This document shows positions 54,174 through 63,359 of a stretch of DNA of 64,000 nucleotides, piece after piece (the first letter of the stretch is position 1; each line of letters opens with the position of its first letter). The notes beneath the pieces were generated by a model that was not told where the DNA came from, searched no databases, and saw only the letters and a list, made by a program, of their open reading frames with translations. The DNA is from Arenibacter algicola. GTDB taxonomy: Bacteria; Bacteroidota; Bacteroidia; Flavobacteriales; Flavobacteriaceae. The stretch lies in NCBI RefSeq assembly GCF_018860365.1, contig NZ_JAHKPO010000013.1, positions 558,001 to 622,000 of the forward strand. The letters are read 5' to 3'. Both the position numbers and the translations under genes were made by a program.

Positions 54174-56276
54174 ATGGGAAAGTTAACAATTGTATTCTTT
54201 AGTTTAATAATGATCTTCTCCTGCAAGGATAAGGTAGGGGATTCTGCAGGGTCACAACAGGAAATAATCAGCAATAAGGATTACGCGGCCAATTTGGATA
54301 ATGGCAAAGGTATTTTAAACAATACTCATAGTCCTCATGTAAAACTGAGGAGTATCGACATGGGCGACTGTAAATGGACCGAAGGGTTTTGGGCAGATAA
54401 GTTTAAAATAACCGAGGAAAAAATGATTCCCTATATGCGCACCTTGCTTACAGGTGAAACAGGTCATGCTCTAAACAATTTCAAAATAGCCGCCGGCCTA
54501 AAAGAAGGGGAACATAAAGGAATGCATTGGCATGATGGAGATTTTTACAAATTTATGGAAGCGGCCATGTATGTCTATGCTCAAAACGGAGACGAAAAAC
54601 TTCTGAAAGAACTGGATGAATATATCGATATAATTGGAAAAGCTCAAGAAGAGGATGGGTATTTGCAAACACAGATCCAACTTAGGGATAACTTAAGTAG
54701 GTATGAAAATCGCAAATATCACGAAATGTATAATTCGGGACATTTAATGACCAGTGCTTGCATCCACTACAGAATTACAGGCCAAACGAACTTCCTGGAT
54801 ATTGCGGTAAAACATGCCGACCTATTGTACTCCTTATTTATGACCGATGACGAACGTTATGGGCGATTTGGTTTTAACCAGACCCAAATTATGGGCTTGG
54901 TAGAAATGTATCGTACTACGAAGGATAAAAGATATTTGGAGCTGGCTGAACAATTTATCAACAATCGTGGTAAGTATGAGGTTGCTGAAACTCCTGAAAC
55001 AAAAGGATACCCTATTGGGGACATGGTGCAGGAACGTACGCCATTAAGGGAATCTGATGAAGCGGTAGGCCATGCTGTGTTGGCACTTTATTATTATGCC
55101 GGAGCTGCCGATGTATATGCTGAAACAGGTGAACAGGCATTAATCGATGCCTTGGATAAGCTTTGGATGAATGTTACCCTTAAAAAGATGTATGTAACCG
55201 GAGCCGTAGGACAAACGCATTATGGAGCCTCCACCAATAGGGATAAGATCGAAGAAGGTTTTATTGATGAATATATGATGCCTAATATGACCGCCTATAA
55301 CGAAACTTGTGCCAATATTACTAATTCTATGTTCAGCTATAGATTGTTAGGGGTACATGGAGAATCCAAATATGCCGATATCATGGAAAAGGTATTGTAC
55401 AATAGTGCGCTTTCTGGAATCAATATTGAAGGTGATCGTTATTACTATGCCAATCCTTTAAGAGTAATACATGGCTCTAGGGACTATGAAAAAATGAATA
55501 CCGAATTCCCTACGCGCCAGGCGTACTTGGATTGCTTTTGCTGTCCTCCAAACTTGGTGCGTACTATTGCACAGGCTTCCGGTTGGGCTTATAGTCTTGC
55601 CGATAATGGTGTTGCAGTAAATCTTTATGGAGGCAATGTACTGGAGACCAAATTATTGGACGGTTCCAAAATTAAATTGACACAGGAAACCAAGTATCCT
55701 TGGGATGGTGCAGTTAAGATTACTATTGAAGAATCCAAAGAGGCCCCTTTTGACATGTTGCTAAGGATACCGGATTGGGCGGAAGGTTCTACCTTGGCTA
55801 TAAATGGCAGGGATACCGGCGTTTCCGTTGTTCCTGGTGAATTTGCAAAAGTAAATCGAGCTTGGAAAAAAGGTGATGTTATTCAATTGAACATGCCCAT
55901 GGATGTCAATTTTGTTGAAGGAAACGACCGTATTGAAGAGGTACGTAATCAGGTGGCCATTCAAAGAGGACCAATTGTGTACTGTGTGGAATCGGCAGAT
56001 TTGCCTAAGGATGCTAGCATTCTTGATGTATATATTAAAGGAGATCCAACAAAATTAAAGGCGGCATACCAGCCCAATTTTCTTGGAGGAGTTACATCTT
56101 TAACTGGTGAGGTTTTATTAAGAAAAGAAGACGATAAGAAAGGTAGCATGTACAACAAAATGCAAAAACCCGATTGGAAATCGTATAGGACCACCTTTGT
56201 TCCTTATTTCGCATGGTCCAATAGGAATGGTGGGGAAGAGGGGGAAATGACCGTGTTTTTACCAGTGGTTTGGTAA
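54174..56276 (+). CDS. GH127-family hydrolase, probable 3,6-anhydro-D-galactosidase
   Basis: 700-residue (alpha/alpha)6-barrel glycosidase (formerly DUF1680). Lipoprotein signal ending LIMIFSC. The zinc/cysteine active site is complete: E377 and C379 (NETCANI), then C456 and C457 (CFCCPP). The 77-residue gap between C379 and C456 equals that of the bifidobacterial beta-L-arabinofuranosidase HypBA1 (C340, C417) as I recall. In Zobellia, GH127 enzymes of the carrageenan regulon cleave terminal 3,6-anhydro-D-galactose, which fits the dau genes here. It lies 23 nt after one sulfatase and 24 nt before another, so it is co-transcribed with them. Confidence 0.9.
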   Translation: MGKLTIVFFSLIMIFSCKDKVGDSAGSQQEIISNKDYAANLDNGKGILNNTHSPHVKLRSIDMGDCKWTEGFWADKFKITEEKMIPYMRTLLTGETGHALNNFKIAAGLKEGEHKGMHWHDGDFYKFMEAAMYVYAQNGDEKLLKELDEYIDIIGKAQEEDGYLQTQIQLRDNLSRYENRKYHEMYNSGHLMTSACIHYRITGQTNFLDIAVKHADLLYSLFMTDDERYGRFGFNQTQIMGLVEMYRTTKDKRYLELAEQFINNRGKYEVAETPETKGYPIGDMVQERTPLRESDEAVGHAVLALYYYAGAADVYAETGEQALIDALDKLWMNVTLKKMYVTGAVGQTHYGASTNRDKIEEGFIDEYMMPNMTAYNETCANITNSMFSYRLLGVHGESKYADIMEKVLYNSALSGINIEGDRYYYANPLRVIHGSRDYEKMNTEFPTRQAYLDCFCCPPNLVRTIAQASGWAYSLADNGVAVNLYGGNVLETKLLDGSKIKLTQETKYPWDGAVKITIEESKEAPFDMLLRIPDWAEGSTLAINGRDTGVSVVPGEFAKVNRAWKKGDVIQLNMPMDVNFVEGNDRIEEVRNQVAIQRGPIVYCVESADLPKDASILDVYIKGDPTKLKAAYQPNFLGGVTSLTGEVLLRKEDDKKGSMYNKMQKPDWKSYRTTFVPYFAWSNRNGGEEGEMTVFLPVVW

Positions 56277-56300
56277 TGGTTAATCATCAACGCTAGTTCT

Positions 56301-57947
56301 ATGAAAATAAGAATTTACATAGTATCACTTTTTATAACGACATTGGGTTGCAAACCGAAAGTGGCCAATATTGAACCTACAAAACAAAGACCCAATATAC
56401 TCTTTATCGCCATCGATGATCTGCGACCGGAATTGGGGTGTTACGGCTCTGATATAGCTATATCGCCCAATATTGACGCTTTGGCCGCTAATGGGTTGAT
56501 GTTCAACAATGCGTATTGTCAGGAGGCCATTTGTAGTCCGTCAAGAGCTAGTTTAATGACCGGGGCTAGACCAGAATCTATTCAGGTAATTGAGAATTTC
56601 ACTTATTTCCGAGAGCAAAACCCGGACATCATAACTTTGCCGCAACACTTTTGGGCAAATGGCTACGAAACGGTGTACACTGGCAAAATATATCATAATA
56701 AGGAATTTGGAGATGGCAAACTTTCCTGGAGCAGAAAACCTGTTGAGGTAGATAATCCAAAAGGCAATTTTGGATTTAAGCTTCCGGAAAATCAGAAAAT
56801 GCAAAAAGAGAATGCCGCGGCCATGGTAGCAAAGTACGGAGAAAATGCATTAAGAAATGGGTTGGGTAAAGGGCCCGCATATGAGTTTGCAGATTTTGCG
56901 GACAATGAATATGAAGACGGTCATAATACCGATTTGGCCATTGCTACTATGAAAGATATGCTCGAAAAAAATCCTAACAAGCCATTTTTTTTGGGTCTTG
57001 GTATGAAAAAACCACATCTGGACTGGGTAGCTCCCAAGAAATATTGGGATCTGTACGACCAAGAAAAAATAAAACTGGCGGAGCATGAAGAAGCACCGAA
57101 GGATGGGGCCACCATGGGGTTACATGCCTCCTTTGAATTGAGGGCAAGGGCTGATATTCCCAAAAAAGGCTCCATTGATAAAGAACTTGCAATTAACCTA
57201 AAACAGGCTTATCTGGCTTGTGTAAGTTATGTAGACGCCCAAATTGGTCGTATGTTATCAGCTTTGGACGAGGCAGGTGTTCGTGATAATACCATCATTA
57301 TACTGTGGAGCGATCATGGATGGCACCTTGGAGACATGGGTATTTGGGGAAAGGCTACTAACTATGAAATTGCAACACGAGTACCCTTAATTATTTCTAC
57401 CCCAGATATGCCTATCGGAATGCGTGGAAAGAAGACCAATGCTTTGGTGGAGCTGGTAGATATGTATCCGACTTTATGTGATTTGGCAGGCGTTTCATTG
57501 CCAGCACATCTTGAAGGACAGAGTTTCGCCCCGTTACTTTCGGACCCAGGTAGAGATTGGAAGAAGGCGGTTTTTAGCCAATTTCCAACACCCGCTTTGC
57601 GTGAATGGGCAGCCAATCCCTTATCGAAAGGTATGCGAGAAACTTCATTCGGACCTTTAATAGAAGAAGTGGAAGAAAGTATTAAGGCTCAACAAGGGGA
57701 TAAATGGAATCGGGATTTGTTCGAAAATCACCTTATGGGATACGCCATGCGAACCGATAATTATAGGTTTGTGGTGTGGAAAGATTATACGGACCCTGAG
57801 GCAAAACCTATCTTTTTTGAATTGTACGATCACCAAAAGGATCCTTCTGAAACCATCAATATTGCAGCGGGTAATCCTGTTTTAGTGGATGAACTTTTAA
57901 GGCAGTTCAATAAAGGGTGGCAGGGAAATTTGGCGATAGTACCCTAA
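56301..57947 (+). CDS. S1-family sulfatase, iduronate-2-sulfatase-like (lipoprotein)
   Basis: 548-residue sulfatase. Lipoprotein signal ending FITTLGC (C17). AIDDLRPELGCYG and SPNIDALAANGLMFNNAYCQEAICSPSR-type spacing are the hallmarks of iduronate-2-sulfatase-like enzymes; the maturation motif is C-S-P-S-R with C78. TGKIYHN replaces GKWHLG, and LWSDHGWHLG is present. S1_7-type relatives in carrageenan loci act on a 2-sulfate of 3,6-anhydrogalactose, a plausible job here (inference). Second-last sulfatase of the operon. Confidence 0.92.
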   Translation: MKIRIYIVSLFITTLGCKPKVANIEPTKQRPNILFIAIDDLRPELGCYGSDIAISPNIDALAANGLMFNNAYCQEAICSPSRASLMTGARPESIQVIENFTYFREQNPDIITLPQHFWANGYETVYTGKIYHNKEFGDGKLSWSRKPVEVDNPKGNFGFKLPENQKMQKENAAAMVAKYGENALRNGLGKGPAYEFADFADNEYEDGHNTDLAIATMKDMLEKNPNKPFFLGLGMKKPHLDWVAPKKYWDLYDQEKIKLAEHEEAPKDGATMGLHASFELRARADIPKKGSIDKELAINLKQAYLACVSYVDAQIGRMLSALDEAGVRDNTIIILWSDHGWHLGDMGIWGKATNYEIATRVPLIISTPDMPIGMRGKKTNALVELVDMYPTLCDLAGVSLPAHLEGQSFAPLLSDPGRDWKKAVFSQFPTPALREWAANPLSKGMRETSFGPLIEEVEESIKAQQGDKWNRDLFENHLMGYAMRTDNYRFVVWKDYTDPEAKPIFFELYDHQKDPSETINIAAGNPVLVDELLRQFNKGWQGNLAIVP

Positions 57948-58010
57948 TTGCGGATGAACGTGTGGTTTTGTGTTTCTGGATTCAATTGGTAAAAATTAAT
58001 TCTTGTTATA

Positions 58011-59489
58011 ATGATAATATTCAATGAAATAAAGTTGCTCTTCATGATGGTCGCCTTGTTACTGACCAATTGTGGTATGGCCCAAGATAGCAGGCCAAAT
58101 ATTTTAGTCGTTCTATGTGATGATTTAGGATATAACGATGTTGGGTTCAATGGGTCTAAGGATATTAAAACGCCAGAATTGGATAAATTGGCCCATGGTG
58201 GTACTATCTTCACTTCAGCCTATGTGGCCCACCCCTTTTGTGGACCAAGTCGCTCTGCAATCCTAACGGGCAGGTACCCCCATTTCACGGGCACTGCTTA
58301 TAATTTATTTCAAAATAGCAGTGAGGAAGATGAGGATAATATGGGGGTTCCCATAGAAGAAACCTTTATGTCCAAAATATTGCAGGAAGCGGGGTATTAT
58401 ACCAGCGCTGTTGGTAAATGGCACTTGGGTGCTGCGCCTAAATTCCATCCTAACAAAAGAGGATTCGATAATTTTTATGGATTTCTAGGAGGCGGACACG
58501 ATTATTTCCCTGAGAAATACCGGAAAGTGTATCAAGAACAGGTAAATGCGGGTAATAAAAATATCCGAGACTATCTACTTCCCTTGGAACACAATGGCAA
58601 ACCCGCTGAAGAATCGGAATATTTGACGGACGCTTTTTCTAGAGAAGCAATACGTGATATTAAAACTGCAACCGAAAACAAGAAACCTTTTTTTGTCTAT
58701 CTAGCTTATAATGCACCACATGTTCCCTTGCAAGCGAAATCCGAGGACCTAAAAAAGTTTGAGAATATCAAGGATACGGATCGGCGCACGTATGCCGCTA
58801 TGGTTTATGCCGTAGACCGTGGAGTTGGCCAAATTGTAAAAACGTTAAAAGAAACAAATCAATACGAGAATACACTAATTGTATTTATGAGTGATAATGG
58901 GGGTAATACCGATCATGGAGCAGATAATTATCCGCTTAAGGGAACCAAAGGAGATACTTGGGAGGGCGGTTATCGCGTGCCGATGTTTTTCCATTGGCCA
59001 AAAAAAATAAAAGGGAGCCAGTTTTTTGATTTTCCTGTATCCGCACTCGATCTATATCCCACTTTTGTTCAATTAGCAAAGACCAAAGTTTCCAATGACA
59101 AGAAATTGGATGGCAAGGATATAATGGCCGGCGTCCTGGCCGGAACAGATTCCTATAAAAACCAAATGATCTATTCTCTGCGTTACCGCGAAGGGTATTC
59201 CGATGTTGGGGGTAGACAAGGTGACTGGAAAATAACCCGTATGGCTAACGAGCCTTGGGGGTTATTTAATATTAAGGAAGATATTGGCGAAAAGAAGAAT
59301 TTAAGCGGAAAATTTCCAGAGCGCTTGGAAAAAATGGTTTCCGAAACCGAAAAGTGGACCAAAGATTTCGTTCGTCCTCTATGGTACTATTCCGTTAAAG
59401 ATCAAGAATATTGGAACGATGGTAGAATGCCGAGGTATGAGGAGACCTTCGAAATATCTAAGTTGGTTACACATCCGAATAAAAACTAA
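58011..59489 (+). CDS. S1-family sulfatase, paralogue of the one at 52756
   Basis: 492-residue sulfatase. The N-terminal hydrophobic segment ends VALLLTNCGMAQ and could be a lipobox (C21) or a type I signal. Metal-site aspartates are in LCDDLGYND. The maturation motif is C-G-P-S-R with C77. GKWHLGAAPKFHPNKRGFDNF, MSDNGGNTDHGADN and PLKGTKGDTWEGGYRVP are preserved as in arylsulfatase A-like enzymes. Close to the sulfatase at 52756, which suggests duplication and a specialised position. Last gene of the GH127 operon. Confidence 0.92.
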   Translation: MIIFNEIKLLFMMVALLLTNCGMAQDSRPNILVVLCDDLGYNDVGFNGSKDIKTPELDKLAHGGTIFTSAYVAHPFCGPSRSAILTGRYPHFTGTAYNLFQNSSEEDEDNMGVPIEETFMSKILQEAGYYTSAVGKWHLGAAPKFHPNKRGFDNFYGFLGGGHDYFPEKYRKVYQEQVNAGNKNIRDYLLPLEHNGKPAEESEYLTDAFSREAIRDIKTATENKKPFFVYLAYNAPHVPLQAKSEDLKKFENIKDTDRRTYAAMVYAVDRGVGQIVKTLKETNQYENTLIVFMSDNGGNTDHGADNYPLKGTKGDTWEGGYRVPMFFHWPKKIKGSQFFDFPVSALDLYPTFVQLAKTKVSNDKKLDGKDIMAGVLAGTDSYKNQMIYSLRYREGYSDVGGRQGDWKITRMANEPWGLFNIKEDIGEKKNLSGKFPERLEKMVSETEKWTKDFVRPLWYYSVKDQEYWNDGRMPRYEETFEISKLVTHPNKN

Positions 59490-59803
59490 AACTAACAGGT
59501 ATAGCGATCAGTTTACCTTAGTTATTTAATATACCTATATATAGAGGAGCCGTAATGCTTCCTTTCATTACCCCTTAAAGTTTCAAGTTTAGGTAAGGCC
59601 AAGCAGGTTGGCAGAAAAATAGTAAGCGATCAGTCCTGTTTTTGAGCGTTCATAAATTGGATTGCTTCATTTTTTATTGCCATTCCGGAAGACCTGAAAA
59701 TTTCAAAATTGTTGAATCTTTCTGCCTTTTAATTTGTTTTTGAATCCCTCTGCCTAAATGTAGTTGACGATGTCTTAGATTTTATACCAGAAAATCTCAC
59801 TTG
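59490..59803 (+). other. Non-coding region before the second susC promoter
   Basis: No gene recognised on either strand. AGCGATCAGT occurs twice (59504-59513 and 59627-59636 approximately). It probably contains the end of the preceding operon, but no clear intrinsic terminator is visible. Confidence 0.35.
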
Positions 59804-59868
59804 GGTAAAATAGTGCTACCTACGGTTAAATTTCGCAAATATCAACCCTTGTTTTTGCACTTATTTTG
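59804..59868 (+). promoter_or_regulatory. Candidate AraC operator and promoter for the second susCD
   Basis: Half-sites GGTAAAAT (59804) and GTTAAATT (59825), 21 bp apart. TTATTTTG (59861-59868) starts 36 bp after the second half-site. GCTACCTACGGTT (59815-59827) is shared with the region upstream of the first susC. The susC ATG is 224 nt after the -7 box, implying a long leader. Confidence 0.68.
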
Positions 59869-60017
59869 TATAAGGGCATTGAAGATTATCATATTGGCAA
59901 TAGGCCGATATAATTATAAAAACGTATTGCTTTCTTGTCCATTAAGAATAATAACCTGTCTGTTATATTATATATAGACCATTACAGAAAAGTGAGAGTG
60001 CAGTAACACCCTCGATT

Positions 60018-60038
60018 ATTTCATGCAGTGCATGAGAT
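60018..60038 (+). repeat. Palindrome in the leader of the second susC
   Basis: TCATGCA-G-TGCATGA (60021-60035) is a perfect 7+1+7 palindrome, extending to 10-bp arms with one mismatch (60018-60027 and 60029-60038). It lies 54 nt before the susC ATG, inside the predicted leader RNA. It could bind a dimeric regulator or form a hairpin. Confidence 0.5.
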
Positions 60039-60091
60039 TAAGTTAAAATCCCGTTGACGTGGGGCATGTTTAAATCTAACTAAATCAAATT

Positions 60092-63000
60092 ATGAAAATT
60101 AAATGGTTAACCAATGTGGGAGGCAAAGGCTCTCCAATCAAAAAGTTGCACATTCTGAAATTAACTGCAACTATTTTCTTGACAATTACGGCTAATGCGA
60201 ACCATTCTAGAGTAGAACTAGGATATTCTGAAGCCGATAAAGTAGTGATTGAAAAAATACAACAAACCATCACAGGGGCAGTTTCGGATGCTATGGGGCC
60301 ACTTCCTGGTGTTAGTATTGTGATCAAGGGTACATCACAAGGAACTACGACAGATTTTGATGGGAATTATAGCATTGAAGTAGCCGACAATTCGGCCGTA
60401 CTGGTATTCTCCTATATTGGCTATTCCGCTCAGGAAATTCCTGTGGGGAGTAATTCGGTCATCAACGTAACCCTTTCGGAGGACGCTTCCGAACTAGATG
60501 AGGTGGTTGTCTTGGGATATACCACTAGAAAAAAGGGCGAGCTTACAGGCTCGGTCAGCACGGTTAGTTCCGAAGAAATAGAAAAATCAGGGAATAAGGA
60601 TCTGGCCAAATCCCTTTCTGGAAGGGTTCCAGGTTTAATTATTTCAGATAGAGGAGGATTGCCAGGTTCCACTGATGGGAATGATATTACGCTTTTAATT
60701 AGGGGTAAATCAACCCTAAATAATAACTCCCCACTAATCCTTATAGATGGTATTACGGCTAGCAGTTTTTCCCATTTAGCGCCACAGGATATTGAATCCT
60801 TGACGGTCTTAAAAGATGGGGCCGCTGCCATATACGGAGCTCGGGCAGCCAATGGAGTTATATTGATTACAACTAAAAGAGGTAAGTCTGGGAAGCCAAG
60901 TGTCACTTTCAGTTCCTCCTATAACGTTTCTAGCTTTTCTTCCACCCCAGATTTAATGTCATCAGAGGAATATGCAATTTATAACAATGAAATTGCCCAA
61001 AGAAATAATACACCTTTGCCTTTTACACAGGAAGATATTAGTAATTATGCTTCGGGCACGGATCCAATCAATTATCCGAATACGGATTGGGCAGATCTTA
61101 CATTTGCCAAATCTTCACCGGAATCCAGGAATTCACTTTCTATTTCGGGTGGTAGTGAACACGTAAACTATTTTGTAAGTGGTGACTTAGTGGAGCAGGT
61201 GGGAATGTATCATTCAGGAGATTTAAATTTTAAGCAAAAACAAGTACGTTCCAATATCGACATTAACTTAACTAATAATTTTTCTATAGGGGTAGATCTA
61301 TCCGGTAGATTTGGGGATAGAAATCAGCCAGGAGTAAGCGAATCTGAAATATATAGTAGAATCAATACCAATGAGCCTACAGAAGTAGGTATTTATCCCA
61401 ACGGATTACCTGGATGGGGTGGTGAAAATGGTGCGAACCCCTATATTATGTCTACCAATGAGTCAGGTTTTGAAAAGAGAATTGATAATGAGCTTCGGGG
61501 TAAATTTTCCTTCGATTGGAATTTAGACAACGTAATAGGAGGTTTAAGGGCCAAAGGTTTTGCTGGGGTAACCAGAATGAACAATGATATAAAATCATGG
61601 TATACTCCTTGGACAGTGTATACCTTTCAGGAAGGAACTGAGGAATATATACCCTCCCAAGGTTTCGCTCAGGGCGAAGGCAGACAACGGACGTTACGTG
61701 AAAGTTTTTGGAAATTTGACGAGCTGCTGCTCAATGGAACATTGTATTATTCCAAAATCTTAGGTGATGATCACTCAATTAGTAGTTTTGTAGGTATTGA
61801 GCAATCCACTTCAAACCAGCGTAATTTCTGGGCAGAGCGCAGAGGGTTTCCAACGGACGATCATCCCGAATTATTTGCAGGAAGTGACGACGGGCAACAA
61901 TCCTATGGGGAATCCCAAGAATGGGGTCGGTTAAATTATTTTGGTTCAGTTTCTTACGATTTTAAGAAAAAATATTTTATTGATTTTACAATACGTCATG
62001 ATGGTTCCAGCAATTTTGGGCCTGGAAAAAGATTCGGAACATTTCCTAGTGTCGCTGGTGCCTGGGCAATACACCAAGAGTCTTTTATGGAAAATGTTGA
62101 ATGGTTAAATTCCTTGAAATTAAGGGCGTCTTGGGCTAAAATGGGGAATGACCGTATAGCTCCGTTCCAGTATTTGACCCGTTACAATTATGGCGGTCCT
62201 ACCGATAACCCACAACCAAACTATGCTGTTTTTGGTTCGCCAGGGGTCAGTTATAACGGTTATACAAGTGCCAATGTTCCAAACCCCAATATTACTTGGG
62301 AAACAGCGTACATGAAGAATTTAGGGCTAAGTTTCACCATGTTCAGCAATAAATTGTCAGGTGATATCAATTATTTCTACCAAAAGAGGGAGGATATTTT
62401 GGTGACAAGGGCTGCTGCAATACCGGATGCTGCAGGGATTACCCTACCTGCAGAGAACATTGGTAAAGTAGATAATTTTGGAATGGAATTGGAGTTGGGA
62501 TGGCGAGATCAGATCAATGACAATTTAAGTTATAACATTGGGGCCAACTTTACACAGGCCAAAAACGAAGTGGTTTATTTGGCCGAGGCCGCAGATGTTC
62601 CTGAGTGGCGAAAAAGGGAGGGCCATTCCATGGATTCCTACATCACTTATCCTACCGCTGGAATATTTCGTGACCAGGCACAGGTCGATGCCACCGCTGT
62701 CAAGTTGGCTGGTACCATAGAAGGAGAACCTATTTATTTGGATACCGATGGCAATGGTTCAATCGATGCCAATGATAGAATCAGGGCCTATTCCTCAAAT
62801 GTTCCTGAAATTCAGTTCGGTATTTTCGGAGGCTTCAATTATAGAGATTTTGATTTTAGTTTCTTGTTTCAGGGACAGGCCGAGGCCGAAATGTTGATAT
62901 TCTTTGAACGTCCAGGTGCTCGCCCAGATTTCCTTTTTAACGAAAGATGGACCCCGGAAAACAGAAATGCAAGATATCCGAGGGCTTATAATACCGGAGA

Positions 63001-63295
63001 TAATTATAGCGCAAACCAAAGCGGGAGCGCAGCAAATTTCGAAGGAGCCGATCTATGGCTTCATGACGCTTCTTTCGTAAGATTAAAGCAGGTGGAATTG
63101 GGTTATACTTTTCGTAAGGAAGATATTAAACTTGGAGATTTAAAAGTGTTCTTAAGAGGTTACAATATCCTTACCATGTTCTCGGATGTTGCCGATCTAG
63201 GTCTAGATCCGGAAGCCAATGGTTATTATGACTTTAGACAGAGCACCTATCCATCTTTACAAACCTATACCTTGGGGCTTAACTTTAGTTTTTAA
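60092..63295 (+). CDS. susC: SusC-family TonB-dependent outer-membrane transporter (second locus)
   Basis: 1067-residue outer-membrane importer. The N-terminus is longer than usual (basic start, hydrophobic LTATIFLTITANAN, then a roughly 35-residue spacer). The carboxypeptidase-regulatory-like domain follows (QQTITGAVSDAMGPLPGVS, DFDGNYSIEV). Then come LDEVVVLGYTTRKKG, the plug (ILIDGITASS, LTVLKDGAAAIYGARAANG) and the barrel ending in aromatic YTLGLNFSF. It is distantly related to the first SusC, so the two import different glycans. susD begins 64 nt later. An AraC operator candidate lies 224 nt upstream. Confidence 0.95.
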   Translation: MKIKWLTNVGGKGSPIKKLHILKLTATIFLTITANANHSRVELGYSEADKVVIEKIQQTITGAVSDAMGPLPGVSIVIKGTSQGTTTDFDGNYSIEVADNSAVLVFSYIGYSAQEIPVGSNSVINVTLSEDASELDEVVVLGYTTRKKGELTGSVSTVSSEEIEKSGNKDLAKSLSGRVPGLIISDRGGLPGSTDGNDITLLIRGKSTLNNNSPLILIDGITASSFSHLAPQDIESLTVLKDGAAAIYGARAANGVILITTKRGKSGKPSVTFSSSYNVSSFSSTPDLMSSEEYAIYNNEIAQRNNTPLPFTQEDISNYASGTDPINYPNTDWADLTFAKSSPESRNSLSISGGSEHVNYFVSGDLVEQVGMYHSGDLNFKQKQVRSNIDINLTNNFSIGVDLSGRFGDRNQPGVSESEIYSRINTNEPTEVGIYPNGLPGWGGENGANPYIMSTNESGFEKRIDNELRGKFSFDWNLDNVIGGLRAKGFAGVTRMNNDIKSWYTPWTVYTFQEGTEEYIPSQGFAQGEGRQRTLRESFWKFDELLLNGTLYYSKILGDDHSISSFVGIEQSTSNQRNFWAERRGFPTDDHPELFAGSDDGQQSYGESQEWGRLNYFGSVSYDFKKKYFIDFTIRHDGSSNFGPGKRFGTFPSVAGAWAIHQESFMENVEWLNSLKLRASWAKMGNDRIAPFQYLTRYNYGGPTDNPQPNYAVFGSPGVSYNGYTSANVPNPNITWETAYMKNLGLSFTMFSNKLSGDINYFYQKREDILVTRAAAIPDAAGITLPAENIGKVDNFGMELELGWRDQINDNLSYNIGANFTQAKNEVVYLAEAADVPEWRKREGHSMDSYITYPTAGIFRDQAQVDATAVKLAGTIEGEPIYLDTDGNGSIDANDRIRAYSSNVPEIQFGIFGGFNYRDFDFSFLFQGQAEAEMLIFFERPGARPDFLFNERWTPENRNARYPRAYNTGDNYSANQSGSAANFEGADLWLHDASFVRLKQVELGYTFRKEDIKLGDLKVFLRGYNILTMFSDVADLGLDPEANGYYDFRQSTYPSLQTYTLGLNFSF

Positions 63296-63359
63296 GGAAA
63301 AAGGTTAATGATATATCATGAAAATCAAAATTAAGAAGATAACAATAAAACATAAGGAT

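Noticed and set aside
60430-60906. 158-residue minus-strand frame
   Set aside because: Antisense shadow of the second susC plug domain without family features.
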